Shown in pieces: positions 50,229 to 59,848 of a stretch of 64,000 bases of DNA (its first letter is position 1; each line of letters begins with the position of its first letter). The stretch is from positions 124,001-188,000 of the forward strand of contig JAJPHI010000009.1 of assembly GCA_021325355.1 (NCBI GenBank), in the 5' to 3' direction. A program made the translations under genes and the position numbers. This stretch comes from Pseudomonadota bacterium. Lineage in GTDB: Bacteria > Desulfobacterota > Binatia > Binatales > Binataceae. The notes under the pieces were generated by a model. That model searched no databases. It was given only the letters and a program-made list of their open reading frames with translations, and was not told where the DNA came from.

Positions 50229-52181
50229 CTACATCAAATCGAAGTTGTACTGGAACTGCGCCGTGAGCTGGTTCTGCCCCTTGAAGAGACCGAAATTCTG
50301 CATCTTGTCGCCGCTCAGAACCTCGATTGCCCCCAACTGCATGAAGTACTTCTTGGTCCACGGCGGGTTGAGCGCCAGCGTCGGGAACATCGCTAACGCG
50401 CGTCCCTTCGGATTGAAGATCATCGCCCACGTCGGCACGATATCCGACCATAGCCAGCTCGTTGAGACGCTCATCAGCGCATCGACGTCGGTGTGGAGCA
50501 GATTCGAGCTCAGGTCGTTACCCACACCGCACAGCCGGCAGGTATCGGGATAGATGGTGCTCATGACTTCGAAGAACGAGGTCAGGTTACCGGTCTGCGT
50601 AAGCCACGGCGCATAGGCCTGGTCAACGTCAACCGCCAGCATGTACTTGATCTCGTCCGAGTAGCGCTGGGTGGTGAGGTAACCGGGCTGCATCGTCCCC
50701 ACACTCACGTGATTCAGATAGACGGCTTCACCGCGTCCGACCGCCGGGAAGTATTCACCCCACGAAGCCGGAATCGGCAGCGGCCGGTCCGCCGTTACGC
50801 CCATCTCCTGAATGTCATAAAAGGAGTAGTTCCACAGATTCGTATAGGGCGTCCACTTAAGTGACCAGGGCACGCCGCCGCTGACATTATCGTTGTAGTA
50901 AAGCGCGGTGATCTCGGTCGAGCCGACTAGCGTATGCAGCCGCACGCCATCGTTCCAATTCTGCGGCTGCATCCCCGGCACATGCCAGAAGCCGGTATCG
51001 GTGAGGGTCGCATCGCCGATTGGCGAGATCGGGTTGTTGTGCTTGTTGAAGCCAAGCCGGCAGGGTTTGATGAAGCCGGCATTCCCTGGCCGCAGGAAGA
51101 AGTTATATGGAAATTGAACCAGGGGAGCCAGTTGCGAGCAGGTCATGAACTCGCGCGCCGCCGGCTGGTTGACGTTGGCGAACCCCGAGGCCAGATTGCC
51201 GTTGAAGTTGGGTCCGCCGGCGCCGGGCGTGATGAGCGGAGCGGTCAAGCCGAAGACCGGCTGGCTGGTGTATTGCACGTCGAACCGCGCGCTCGGACCG
51301 TGGCTTGCCGCCGGGAAGCAGGGCTGAACGCGGCCGGCGGTGATCATTTCGCGATACTTATGATACGGGTCGCCGGTCTGCTCGGGCCACCATACCGGGG
51401 AAAAGCCCGGCTCAATCACGGCCTCGATAAAGTTGGACGTAAACGGTCCCCATTCGGGTAGATTGAGGATCGGATGCAGCATCCATTGCGCGTTGCGCGA
51501 CTGCTCGAGGTTGGCGAAGCCGAACGCCCAGCAGGTGTCAGCCGGATTGATCACGTCGCCGACGCGGAAGGCGACCGACTGACCCCACACAACGATCTGG
51601 TTGCCGACGAAGGTGGTCAGGGGGCCGAGCTTGTTCTGCCACCAGAAGTCGCGAATCTGGTAGTTGTTATAGTAGTCATTCATCATCGAGCCGTAGCTCG
51701 CATGATTCGGCGCGCCATAGAACGGATTATTGGCGCTGTTGTACGAATAGGGCGGCTCGTACACGAACCACTCGCGGCCGAAGAACGTATTGTTTTCGTT
51801 GAGCCGCCAGTTCTCGTCGACTTGCAGCAGCGAGCGCGAGGTCGCGAGGCTGTTGCGGCTGTGGGTGTACTCGCGCAGACCGGTCGAGTTCTGCCACATG
51901 CCGAAGAGCTGGTTGCCATAGCCGGAGACGTGCAGACCGCTCAGCAGGCTTTGATCGGCTGCCTGAGTCTGCGGCAACAGGGAAGTTCCTGCGCCTGATA
52001 CTGAGATGCCGTTGTTGGATGCGGTCGTTACGTCGGCGGCGGTGTTGGACTGACCGCTCAGATCACCGGCGTACCCGCGTAATGGCGAGAGTGCAAAGAC
52101 CAGAAGCAGCGCCGCCATCGTGAAGAGAACCTTGCGTGTGCCCCGACACACGTCAGAACCGCAATCAGTTCTGAACCTCAT
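50229..52181 (-). CDS. DUF1302-family outer-membrane protein
   Basis: 650-residue predicted outer-membrane beta-barrel of the DUF1302 family. A signal peptide (about 1-39, ending RGYAG) is followed by Asn/Tyr/Trp-rich strands. The stretch FVGNQIVVWGQSVAFRVGDVINPADTCW is the hallmark of the family (GxQ-WG-S-RxGDVINP). The chain ends in QLTAQFQYNFDLM, an alternating barrel-closing strand, though the last residue is Met rather than Phe. Members pair with DUF1329, YCF48 and RND genes, probably for hydrophobic compounds. GGGAGG precedes the ATG. Strong hairpin 9 bases after the stop. Confidence 0.82.
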   Translation of the reverse strand: MRFRTDCGSDVCRGTRKVLFTMAALLLVFALSPLRGYAGDLSGQSNTAADVTTASNNGISVSGAGTSLLPQTQAADQSLLSGLHVSGYGNQLFGMWQNSTGLREYTHSRNSLATSRSLLQVDENWRLNENNTFFGREWFVYEPPYSYNSANNPFYGAPNHASYGSMMNDYYNNYQIRDFWWQNKLGPLTTFVGNQIVVWGQSVAFRVGDVINPADTCWAFGFANLEQSRNAQWMLHPILNLPEWGPFTSNFIEAVIEPGFSPVWWPEQTGDPYHKYREMITAGRVQPCFPAASHGPSARFDVQYTSQPVFGLTAPLITPGAGGPNFNGNLASGFANVNQPAAREFMTCSQLAPLVQFPYNFFLRPGNAGFIKPCRLGFNKHNNPISPIGDATLTDTGFWHVPGMQPQNWNDGVRLHTLVGSTEITALYYNDNVSGGVPWSLKWTPYTNLWNYSFYDIQEMGVTADRPLPIPASWGEYFPAVGRGEAVYLNHVSVGTMQPGYLTTQRYSDEIKYMLAVDVDQAYAPWLTQTGNLTSFFEVMSTIYPDTCRLCGVGNDLSSNLLHTDVDALMSVSTSWLWSDIVPTWAMIFNPKGRALAMFPTLALNPPWTKKYFMQLGAIEVLSGDKMQNFGLFKGQNQLTAQFQYNFDLM

Positions 52182-52466
52182 ACCTTTCCTCCCGTTGAGC
52201 TGAAGACTCCACGTCGGCCGTCCCCCGGCCGACCCATCACTTCTTACTCCCGCCTTCCCATGCGGGAGCTCATTTCGAGGACGGTTTTTAGCTACTTATT
52301 GATTTGCTTCGTTTTGTCCCACACGCAGGCCGCAAACGCGTGATTTCGCGGCCCCTTGCTCACCTCCCCCGAAAAGTTAACCCTAGCGACTACCCTAGTC
52401 CGGATAGAAACGCAAGCCCCACAAGTCCGGCGACGCAGAATTTCCGAATGACCGTGGCAGAAGCGC
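52182..52466. other. Leader region of the DUF1302 gene
   Basis: About 285 bp between the DUF1302 start and the stop of the MFS gene (both minus). It includes an AT-rich block (about 52285-52312) and, 195 bases before the DUF1302 start, GTTAACCCTAGCGACTACCC (52376-52395) with a repeated CCTAG. I see no clear -10/-35 pair and no gene. Confidence 0.45.
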
Positions 52467-53690
52467 CTAGCCGGCACCGGCGCGCGCCGAAACCAGTGAG
52501 TCCGGTGACGACGCCGGCAGCGGATAGAGCAGAAGGAGCGCCGCGAGGCCGCAGGCGCCGGCAATGATCGCGCCCCACAGGTAGCCGCCGCGGTCGATCG
52601 CGAAGCCGACGGCGGGCGGACCCAGGAGCGCGCTCACCGCCGAACTCGAGTACATCGCGCCGAGCAGCGTGCCGAGTCCGTCCAGACCGAAGAGTTCGGC
52701 GATCAGCGCCGGCGACATCGAGACCATCGCACCGTATGAGGACCCCATCACCAGCGTGAATAGCAGCAGCGTCGCGTACCCGCCGGCGAACAGCCAGACG
52801 GCATAACTGAGCGCCATCACCAGCAGCGCTGCGCGATAGAGGGGCAGCACGCCGAGGCGATCAGCCATGGGACCGATACCGAGGCGTCCGATCACGCTGG
52901 CGGCGCCGACCAGACCGACCAGAGAGGCTGCGGCGACGTCGCGGATGCCCCGTGATGCGGCAAAGCCCGGCAGGTAGACGAACGGCGTGTAGATTGTCAC
53001 CGAGATCAGCAGCGACGACAAATAGAGCAGGACGAAATCCCGCGAGCGGAACACTTCGCCGACCGAACGGAGCTTGAAGTTTCGATGGGGCGGCGGGGCC
53101 TCGACCATCACGGCACAGACCAGCAGAATCGCGGCGCCTGCGAGCCCCATCACGCGGTAGCATCCGCGCCATCCCAGATGGTCGATCAGCAGGGCGGCGA
53201 CGGGAGCGACGGTGAGCGTACCGACCCCAATCCCCGAGACGGCAACGCCCATCGCGGCGTTACGATGGCGTTCGAACCATCCGCCGACCACGGCCAGCAT
53301 CGGCACATACGAGCATCCGACGCCGATACCAGCACCGATTCCATAGGTCAGGTACGCGGCCGTCAGCGAGTGGGCCGCGCCGGTCGCCATCAGGCCTGCG
53401 GCGAGCGCGACGGCGGCGACGACCAGCGGCGTGCGCGGCCCCAGACGATCAGACATGCGCCCGCCGACGAGTCCGAGAATCGAGAAGACCGTCGCGGTGA
53501 AGGAAAACATGATCGAGGTGTGGGCGCGATCGGCGCCGAACGCGGTCGCCATCGGACGGAAAAAAGCCCCGAAGCTGTAGACGATCCCGAAGCCGACGAA
53601 GCAGGTGGCGAAGGCGAGCCCCGCCATCAGCCAGGCACGCGGCGAATCGAGTTGGCGCGGGTTGCTCAGATCGTCGCTGGCGAGCGACAT
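52467..53690 (-). CDS. MFS transporter, monocarboxylate/oxalate-formate antiporter-like
   Basis: 407 residues, 12 membrane helices. The first segment WLMAGLAFATCFVGFGIVYSFGAFF and GGWFERHRNAAMGVAVSGIGVGTL resemble the MCT and OFA groups that move small carboxylates. LGPRTPLVV/GGRMSDRLG is the usual loop 2-3 motif. The protein lacks a diagnostic OxlT pattern, but given the oxalate-degrading operon 4.4 kb upstream on the same strand, a carboxylate (oxalate, formate, lactate) substrate is a reasonable hypothesis. Peroxiredoxin lies upstream, separated by a hairpin. Confidence 0.8.
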   Translation of the reverse strand: MSLASDDLSNPRQLDSPRAWLMAGLAFATCFVGFGIVYSFGAFFRPMATAFGADRAHTSIMFSFTATVFSILGLVGGRMSDRLGPRTPLVVAAVALAAGLMATGAAHSLTAAYLTYGIGAGIGVGCSYVPMLAVVGGWFERHRNAAMGVAVSGIGVGTLTVAPVAALLIDHLGWRGCYRVMGLAGAAILLVCAVMVEAPPPHRNFKLRSVGEVFRSRDFVLLYLSSLLISVTIYTPFVYLPGFAASRGIRDVAAASLVGLVGAASVIGRLGIGPMADRLGVLPLYRAALLVMALSYAVWLFAGGYATLLLFTLVMGSSYGAMVSMSPALIAELFGLDGLGTLLGAMYSSSAVSALLGPPAVGFAIDRGGYLWGAIIAGACGLAALLLLYPLPASSPDSLVSARAGAG

Positions 53691-53735
53691 GGGAGTTTGG
53701 CAGGGAACTTGGGCGCCGCTCGCGGAAGGTTTATC

Positions 53736-53775
53736 CCCGCCATCCCTTCCGCCAGGCGCCGGAAGGGATAGCGGG
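53736..53775 (-). terminator. Hairpin after the peroxiredoxin gene
   Basis: Ten perfect pairs (53742-53751 with 53760-53769), one mismatch, then five more (53736-53740 with 53771-53775), starting 11 bases after the peroxiredoxin stop. No T-run follows. Confidence 0.6.
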
Positions 53776-53786
53776 TACAGACAGGC

Positions 53787-54254
53787 TTACTGCAACTGTT
53801 TGAGACAGGCCTTGATTTCCTCGAAATTCGGCACTTTGCGGGCGTCCTCGGAGACCGAGGCGTAACGAATCTTGCCCTCCTTGTCGATGACGTAGGCCGA
53901 GCGTTTGCACACGCCCTTGAAGCCCATCAGATCGTCGTACAGCGTCTGGTATTGGCTCGATACCGTTTTGTTGAAATCCGAGAGCAGCGGGAAGTTGTAG
54001 CCTTCCTTCTCCGCCCAGGCGTTGAGCGCGAAGGGGCTGTCGGTGGAAATGCCGAAAACCTTGCAGTTGAGCCCTTCATAGTCCTTGAGGGCGTCGCGCA
54101 TGCTGCAGAACTCGCCGGTGCAGACCTGCGTAAACGCGAGCGGCACGAAGAGCAGCAGAACGTTGTTACCGCGCAGGTCGGACAGTTTCACGTCCTGCAT
54201 CTTGTTGGACTTCAAGGTGAAGTCGGGCGCCTGCGATCCAACGGCCAGAGCCAT
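53787..54254 (-). CDS. Peroxiredoxin (BCP/AhpE type)
   Basis: 155-residue thiol peroxidase reducing H2O2 and organic peroxides. The active-site segment is PLAFTQVCTGEFC: Thr42 and peroxidatic Cys45, with Cys50 five residues on, the CxxxxC spacing of atypical 2-Cys BCP enzymes. The conserved Arg is in CKRSAYVIDKEGKIRY. Like AhpE, it has the short KSNKMQDVKLSDLRG front. A third Cys is in the GVCKRS segment. GAGGAGA lies upstream of the ATG. SMP-30 gene upstream, 44 bp away; both may share a transcript. Confidence 0.92.
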   Translation of the reverse strand: MALAVGSQAPDFTLKSNKMQDVKLSDLRGNNVLLLFVPLAFTQVCTGEFCSMRDALKDYEGLNCKVFGISTDSPFALNAWAEKEGYNFPLLSDFNKTVSSQYQTLYDDLMGFKGVCKRSAYVIDKEGKIRYASVSEDARKVPNFEEIKACLKQLQ

Positions 54255-54298
54255 GGTAATCTCTCCTCAGTAAGGTTGACGATGAATCCTTAGCATAA

Positions 54299-55153
54299 TC
54301 AGTTGAACCGCGCCTTGGGAACAGGCAGTCCCGGGATTTCGACGCGAGTGCGGAAGATCGTGCCCTTGCGCGAGGCATCCTCGGCGTTATCGGCGGTCAC
54401 GATATACAGATCGCGCAGATCGGCGCCGCCGAAGGTCACGCTCGTCACCATTTCGGCCGGCACCTTCATCCGCCAGTCGAGCGTGGCGTCGGGCTTGAAA
54501 CGCACCACCTCGCCGTAATTGACGATCGCCACCACCACGCCGCCTTCGGCGTCGATCGCAAGACCGTCGGGCCATCCGGCGGGCATCTTGGCGAATACTC
54601 GCCGATCCTTAACGGTGCGATCCGGCTGCACGTCGTAAACCCATACCGCCTTGGTGGTCGAGTCGGCGTGGTACAGATGCTTGCGGTCGGGACTGAAGCC
54701 CATGCCGTTGGTCGTCTCGATACCTTCGTAGAGCTTGGTGACCTTGCCATCGGGATCGACCCGATAGAGGCTGCCGGGGATCCGTTTGGCGCCGGGCTCG
54801 AGCGCATTATGTTCGAGCGATCCGACAAAGATTGAGCCGTGATCGTCGGGCTGGAGATCGTTCAGGCCGTTGAGCTTGCGCCCTTCCCACTCGACGAAGA
54901 GATCGCGGCTGGTGCGCGTCGCTTCATTCCAGTAGATAAGGCCGCGGCCGGTGCAGACGATACCGCCCGCCTCGTTCAAGGCGATTCCGCCGACGCCGCG
55001 GCGTTTCGGGATCAACGTCTCGATTGAGCCGTCAGGGCTGCGGCGATAGACGCCGCCGTTGGGAACGTCGCTGAAGTAGAGCCGGTTGCGCTCGTCGCAG
55101 CGCGGACCTTCAAGCAGCCCGAAGCCGCTTGCCAGAGTTTCAAATTGCGCCAT
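54299..55153 (-). CDS. SMP-30/gluconolactonase-family lactonase
   Basis: 284-residue six-bladed beta-propeller. Metal-ligand positions of the regucalcin/gluconolactonase family are visible: Glu in FGLLEGPRCDE, Asn-Asp in KLNGLNDLQPD, Asn in ETTNGMGFSPD and Asp in WPDGLAIDAEGG. So it should hydrolyse a sugar or other lactone with a divalent metal; substrate unknown. No signal peptide. The ATG follows GGAGGG by 10 bases. It faces away from the large ATPase gene across a 182-bp divergent region. Confidence 0.88.
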   Translation of the reverse strand: MAQFETLASGFGLLEGPRCDERNRLYFSDVPNGGVYRRSPDGSIETLIPKRRGVGGIALNEAGGIVCTGRGLIYWNEATRTSRDLFVEWEGRKLNGLNDLQPDDHGSIFVGSLEHNALEPGAKRIPGSLYRVDPDGKVTKLYEGIETTNGMGFSPDRKHLYHADSTTKAVWVYDVQPDRTVKDRRVFAKMPAGWPDGLAIDAEGGVVVAIVNYGEVVRFKPDATLDWRMKVPAEMVTSVTFGGADLRDLYIVTADNAEDASRKGTIFRTRVEIPGLPVPKARFN

Positions 55154-55335
55154 GGCGAAGTGCCCTCCTCACCGCAAGCGTTTAGCACGCCCCGAGCGAT
55201 CGCGGCCAGCGCAGCCGGTTGCGCCGCGCCGGCGCCGTCACCTCCCGGCGACGACCCGATCGTGCGGCCGCTTTCGATATTGTCGGCGCTGACCAGCAGC
55301 TAGCAAAGGAGCGCTGCTCGCGGTAAACACTGATC

Positions 55336-57771
55336 ATGCCGTCCGCGCGGTCCGCAGCCTCCGCCGCTTCGCTCGCCGACGAAATCGACCTGAATCCGCA
55401 GATTGTGGACCGCCAGGAGTTGACGCGGTCGCCCGATGCGACCGTCGTCGCGTATTACGTGATGACGCGGGAGGCTGGGCGCGCCTGGTCCGCCGTTAAC
55501 CATCTGTCAAGCGGCGCCCGCGGCGGCGTCGTCTGGATCGGCGGCGCCGCCGGCAGCGGCAAGACGCACTTCCTTAACTATACGGTCGCGCTGAGCGCCC
55601 GGGCCGGATCGCCCGACGCGACCGGCGGCCGCCATCTGACGGTCGCCGTCGTTCTGAAGCGGACGCGCGACCTCGGCGCCGATCTCGCCGAAGGGATCGC
55701 GCGGGAGCTTGACGCCGGCCGCGCGGCGGCCAATCTCTGGCGGCACTTGAGCGGTGTCGACGCCCTGCGCGTGGTGCTTGGCCAGACGCGGCGCCTTGGC
55801 GTCAGCAGCCTGACTCTGGTCGTCGATTGCGGAACGCTCGATGTCGCGCCGCTGGCCGCACAATTCGCGGCGGTCAACGAGCTGCTGATCAACGCGACCG
55901 CACCGAAGATTGTGGTCGTGGCGGCCGGTCGGTCAGCCGGCGTCGCGGCATCGATTCCCGCCTTCGCGCTCGACCCTCCGGGCGAAGAGGAAAGCGCGGT
56001 GATCATCGGACACGCGCGCCGCCTCAAACGGATCCCTGCGCGCCCGCTCGAGCAGTTGTACCGGGGAACCGGCTTGAGCGAAGCCAGGATGGCCGCAATC
56101 TGGCCGTTTCAGCCCGCCGCCGCCGCGCTTCTGCCCGAGTTTGACGGCACGCCGCGGCGCATTCCCGTATGTGCACGCATCGCCCGCGACGCGATCGCGG
56201 CATGGCGCGAAGCGCCGGAGAAGCTGATCGCATCCGCCGACATTCTCCGTCTGCCATCAGCGCAAAACGCCCTGCAGGAACGCCTGTCGGCGAGCGAAGG
56301 CAACGCCTTCAGGATCGCGCAAAGGGCGGCGCTGACGATGGATCCGCAGGATGCCGAGCCGAGCTCCGCAATTGTCGCAGTGCTCGCGCTGAAGCATCTC
56401 GCGGCACCGCGCCAAGCGCTAAGTCTCGCGACGCTGCATGAGCATCTGCGGGGCCGCGCGCCGACGCCGCTCAGCGGCGCGGAGCACGCCGAGCTTGCGC
56501 GGATCGTCGCCGACCTCGCGACGCGTTCCCACGCAACCATCTTCTATAGTGCGAGTGAGCGGAGCGCGCGCTTCAATCCCGAGGCGGCCGCGGCGCCGCA
56601 AATCGCCGCGTTTAATCGCGCCCTGCCGTTGCTCCGCTACTTCCGCGCGGATCTCGCAGAAGTCGCGCTTCCGAGCGAGCTTGCCGCAGCTCTCGAACGC
56701 GCGCGCGAGGCGATGGCGTTCGTGCTCGAAGAGGCCGAGCGCAGCCGCAAGATACTGCGCGAGGCTGCTCATGACTTCGGCACGACGCTCGCGCCGGAGC
56801 GTGAACGAACGCTCGCCGACGTAATCGAGATTGCACGCCGGGGACCCGAGGGCGTGCCAGCCGGTACTATCGCGGAGGGAGCGGAACGCAGCCTGCGGGA
56901 ATACGCCACGATCGCGGCGATCGCCGCCGCGGTGCCGCGCCTGCGTGCGATGCGTGAGTATCTGTGCGACCTCGGCCTGATCGAGCCGCGCGACGATCCC
57001 GGGCAATCGGACGCGATCGCGCGCCTGGAATCGGAGTGCAAACTGCTGATCGTCGATATCGGGGGCGCGCTGCATGCTCGCTCGAGCGCGGCTCTGGACG
57101 CCCTCGAGTCGCGCTTCCAACGCTTCAAATGGACCTATGTTCCGATCTACCGCGCGGCCCATCAGGCGTGGCAAAAGGACATGGAACAGGCGGTCAATCT
57201 CGCGACCGACGCCCGCCAATACGTCGCCGCGCTTGAGCGACTTAATACGATAGGCGCCCTTGGCGCGCCACTGGCGGTCGAGCTGAGGCGGGAACTCACG
57301 GAGGCGACGCCGCAGCTCAGATCCTGTGACCCGGAGACGGCGCTCGCCCCGGAAGTGACCCCGCGATGTCCCCGCTGTCATTTCGTCCTCGGGACCGTCG
57401 CGCCGATCGAGGCTTTGGCCGCTATCGTCGACCGCGCCCGGCGCGCGCTCGACGAAAAACTCCGACTACTCTCGCAGAGCGCGGTGATACGTCTTATCCG
57501 CGATCATGACCGTGGGCGGCGTCTCGAAGGGTTTCTCAAGATCACGCAGGCGGCGCAGGCGGATGCGATCATCAAGGTGCTGGATGACGAACTGACCGAG
57601 TATCTGGCGTCGCTGCTCGAAGAAAATCGCGCCGCGCCGCCGACGGCTCAGCGCAGCGACGAACCGGCAGTGGCCGAGGCATCCGCGTCAAAAGTCCGCT
57701 CCAAACCGCCGCGCTCTCGCGCGACCGTAAGCCCGCTCCTGCCGGCGGGCGGCCGAGCGAAGACGCGGTAA
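55336..57771 (+). CDS. Orphan large P-loop ATPase with C-terminal Cys pair
   Basis: 811 residues; family not recognised with certainty. Residues 60-200 form a P-loop core: Walker A GGAAGSGKTHF (Lys76), a likely Walker B SLTLVVDCG (Asp164) and a sensor-like PKIVVVAAGRS. A long helical middle (about 240-660) contains coiled-coil-prone stretches (EEAERSRKILREAAHDFG). Cys678 and Cys681 (RCPRCHF) could be half of a zinc site. The tail is Lys/Arg/Pro-rich. P-loop near the N-terminus, helical body and late CPxC recall BREX BrxC/PglY and DUF6079 ATPases, but no methylase, PglZ or helicase is near. Codon use matches the neighbours. ATG 55336; AAGGAG lies 25 bases upstream, too far. Confidence 0.6.
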   Translation: MPSARSAASAASLADEIDLNPQIVDRQELTRSPDATVVAYYVMTREAGRAWSAVNHLSSGARGGVVWIGGAAGSGKTHFLNYTVALSARAGSPDATGGRHLTVAVVLKRTRDLGADLAEGIARELDAGRAAANLWRHLSGVDALRVVLGQTRRLGVSSLTLVVDCGTLDVAPLAAQFAAVNELLINATAPKIVVVAAGRSAGVAASIPAFALDPPGEEESAVIIGHARRLKRIPARPLEQLYRGTGLSEARMAAIWPFQPAAAALLPEFDGTPRRIPVCARIARDAIAAWREAPEKLIASADILRLPSAQNALQERLSASEGNAFRIAQRAALTMDPQDAEPSSAIVAVLALKHLAAPRQALSLATLHEHLRGRAPTPLSGAEHAELARIVADLATRSHATIFYSASERSARFNPEAAAAPQIAAFNRALPLLRYFRADLAEVALPSELAAALERAREAMAFVLEEAERSRKILREAAHDFGTTLAPERERTLADVIEIARRGPEGVPAGTIAEGAERSLREYATIAAIAAAVPRLRAMREYLCDLGLIEPRDDPGQSDAIARLESECKLLIVDIGGALHARSSAALDALESRFQRFKWTYVPIYRAAHQAWQKDMEQAVNLATDARQYVAALERLNTIGALGAPLAVELRRELTEATPQLRSCDPETALAPEVTPRCPRCHFVLGTVAPIEALAAIVDRARRALDEKLRLLSQSAVIRLIRDHDRGRRLEGFLKITQAAQADAIIKVLDDELTEYLASLLEENRAAPPTAQRSDEPAVAEASASKVRSKPPRSRATVSPLLPAGGRAKTR

Positions 57772-57782
57772 TCCGTCGACGT

Positions 57783-58043
57783 TTAGCCGGTTCGATCACC
57801 GGCCGCGCGGCGCAGCCGCCGCGGCGCAACGCCCGGAGGAAAGGCGCTCGCGCGGCGCCGTCGCGGTTTGATATTGAGGCGATCGAGCAGACGAAAGAAC
57901 CGATTGCGAATGATCTCGAGTCCCCAGAGCAGGGCCAGGCCGACCGTGACCCCGATCGCCTGGATAAGCTCCATAAAAAAATCACGCCAGCCAAGCTTTT
58001 CGACTTCAAACGGCGCTTCTGTAGGCTCTAGCTGCTGAGACAT
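57783..58043 (-). CDS. Small single-pass membrane protein, unknown
   Basis: 86 residues: an acidic N-terminus (QLEPTEAPFEVEK), one hydrophobic helix (about 24-43; ELIQAIGVTVGLALLWGLEI) and a strongly basic C-terminal tail (RRRRAS, RRLRRAAGDR). By the positive-inside rule the tail is cytosolic. No family recognised. Its stop lies 11 bases from the end of the converging ATPase gene. Coding status is supported by the sensible topology and upstream placement relative to nothing else; moderate confidence only. Confidence 0.55.
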   Translation of the reverse strand: MSQQLEPTEAPFEVEKLGWRDFFMELIQAIGVTVGLALLWGLEIIRNRFFRLLDRLNIKPRRRRASAFPPGVAPRRLRRAAGDRTG

Positions 58044-58129
58044 CGGTACGAGGTTATGGGTCAACCGACACACTCGCAAGAGGCATCCGTGTCCATCCCG
58101 TCACAGGACCGATGAGTAACGCCTGAACC

Positions 58130-59842
58130 TTAGGCTCGCGACAGCGAACTTTTGGGGTTGAGATTCTGGATATGACCGCTCTCGGTTCCGGCCGTCGGAT
58201 CAATCACGCAGTTGATCAGCGCCGGCCGGCGGGAGGCGAGAGCTTCATCGAGCGCGCTCTTGAGACTCCCCGGATCGGTCGCGTGATAACCGGTCCCACC
58301 AAAAGCCTCGATTAGCTTATCGTAGCGAGCATCACTGGTCAGGGCCGTGGGAGCCGGATCGGGACCACCGCCACGGTTCAGTTCGTCGCCGCGATAGATG
58401 CCGCCGTTGTTGAACACCGCGACAACGACCGGCAGACGGTAGCGGCAGACGGTTTCGATTTCCATCCCGCTGAAGCCGAAGGCGCTGTCGCCCTCGATAG
58501 CGATAACCGGTTGGCCGCTCGTCACGGCGGCGCCGATCGCGTAACCCATCCCGATTCCCATCACGCCCCAGGTGCCGCTATCGAGGCGATGGCGCGGGGC
58601 GTACATATCGATAACGTTGCGAGCGATATCGAGAGTATTGGCACCCTCGTTGACCAGATAGATGTCTGGGCGTTCGGCGAGAACGTCACGGAAGACGCGC
58701 AAGGCGCTGTGAAAGTCCATCGGCGACGGATTGGCGGCGAGCCGCGCCTGCATTCTATCGAGATTGGTTCTTTTGCGCTCGGCAATCGCCGCGAGCCACG
58801 TCGAGGCCGGTGTGACCCCCGCGGATTTGAGTTCTTCGAGCAGCGCCGGGACGGCGGCCGCGATATCGCCGACGATCGGCGCCGCTATAGGCCGGTTGCT
58901 GTCCATCTCGACCGGCTCGATGTCAAGTTGAATAAATTTGGCGGTCGGCGACCATTGCGGCGCTTGCCCATGACCGAGGAGCCAGTTGAGCCGCGCCCCG
59001 ACGAGCATCACGACGTCGGCCTGACTGAGCGCGAACGATCGCGCCGCCGCCGCCGACAGCGGGTGATTGTCCGGCAGCAGTCCTTTCGCCATCGACATCG
59101 GCAGGTAGGGAATGCCGGTGGCTTCGATCAGTGCGCGCAACTGCGCGTCGGCCTGAGCGTAGGCCGCGCCCTTTCCCAGGATAATCAGCGGACGCGCCGC
59201 GGTGGCGAGGAGGCTCGCGGCGCGCCTGAGCGCTTCCGCCGAGGGACGCTGCGGGGAAGCCGGATCGATCACCCGCACCAGCGATTGCGCCGCCGTCTGC
59301 GCGTCGACGCTGGCGCTGAGCGTCGCGGCCGGCAGATCGAGATAGACCCCGCCCGGACGGCCCGACAGCGCCGCGCGGATCGCGCGGGCGACGCCCACAC
59401 CGATATCGGCCGCGCGATTCACGCGGAAGGCCGCCTTGGCGTACGGCCGCGCCGCATTCAACTGATCGAGTTCTTCGTAATCGCCCTGCTGCAGGTCAAC
59501 GATCGCACGGTCGCTGGATCCGCTAATCTGGATCATCGGAAAGGCATTGACCGTGGCATTGGCGAGGGCGACCATCCCGTTCAAAAAACCGGGAGCGGAG
59601 ACCGTCAGGCAGACCCCGGGGCGGCGCGTCAGGTAGCCGCTGATGCCGGCGGCATAGCCGGCCGACTGTTCGTGACGGAAGCCGATGTAGCGCATCCCGG
59701 CAGCCTGCGCGAGGCGCGTCAGATCGGTAATGGGAATGCCTGCAACGCCGTAAAGCGTGTCTATACCGTTGGCTTTCAGAGCCTCGATGACGAGATGGAA
59801 TCCGTCGGTTGCGGCTCCTGTCGGCCTGTCTGCTTCTTTCAT
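58130..59842 (-). CDS. oxc: Oxalyl-CoA decarboxylase
   Basis: Thiamine-diphosphate enzyme that turns oxalyl-CoA into formyl-CoA and CO2. The 570-residue sequence matches Oxalobacter/E. coli Oxc closely: DTLYGVAGIPITDLTRLAQA, GFRHEQSAGYAAG (catalytic Glu58), VSAPGFLNGMVALANATVNA, MIQISGSSDR, VDLQQGDYEELDQLN, GKGAAYAQAD, LPMSMAKGLLPD and the TPP/Mg site EGDSAFGFSGMEIETVCRY with NNGGIY. Its ATG lies six bases after the stop of the oxalate-CoA ligase gene, forming a two-gene operon. ADP stimulation is known in the family. Confidence 0.96.
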   Translation of the reverse strand: MKEADRPTGAATDGFHLVIEALKANGIDTLYGVAGIPITDLTRLAQAAGMRYIGFRHEQSAGYAAGISGYLTRRPGVCLTVSAPGFLNGMVALANATVNAFPMIQISGSSDRAIVDLQQGDYEELDQLNAARPYAKAAFRVNRAADIGVGVARAIRAALSGRPGGVYLDLPAATLSASVDAQTAAQSLVRVIDPASPQRPSAEALRRAASLLATAARPLIILGKGAAYAQADAQLRALIEATGIPYLPMSMAKGLLPDNHPLSAAAARSFALSQADVVMLVGARLNWLLGHGQAPQWSPTAKFIQLDIEPVEMDSNRPIAAPIVGDIAAAVPALLEELKSAGVTPASTWLAAIAERKRTNLDRMQARLAANPSPMDFHSALRVFRDVLAERPDIYLVNEGANTLDIARNVIDMYAPRHRLDSGTWGVMGIGMGYAIGAAVTSGQPVIAIEGDSAFGFSGMEIETVCRYRLPVVVAVFNNGGIYRGDELNRGGGPDPAPTALTSDARYDKLIEAFGGTGYHATDPGSLKSALDEALASRRPALINCVIDPTAGTESGHIQNLNPKSSLSRA

Positions 59843-59848
59843 CGGTGA

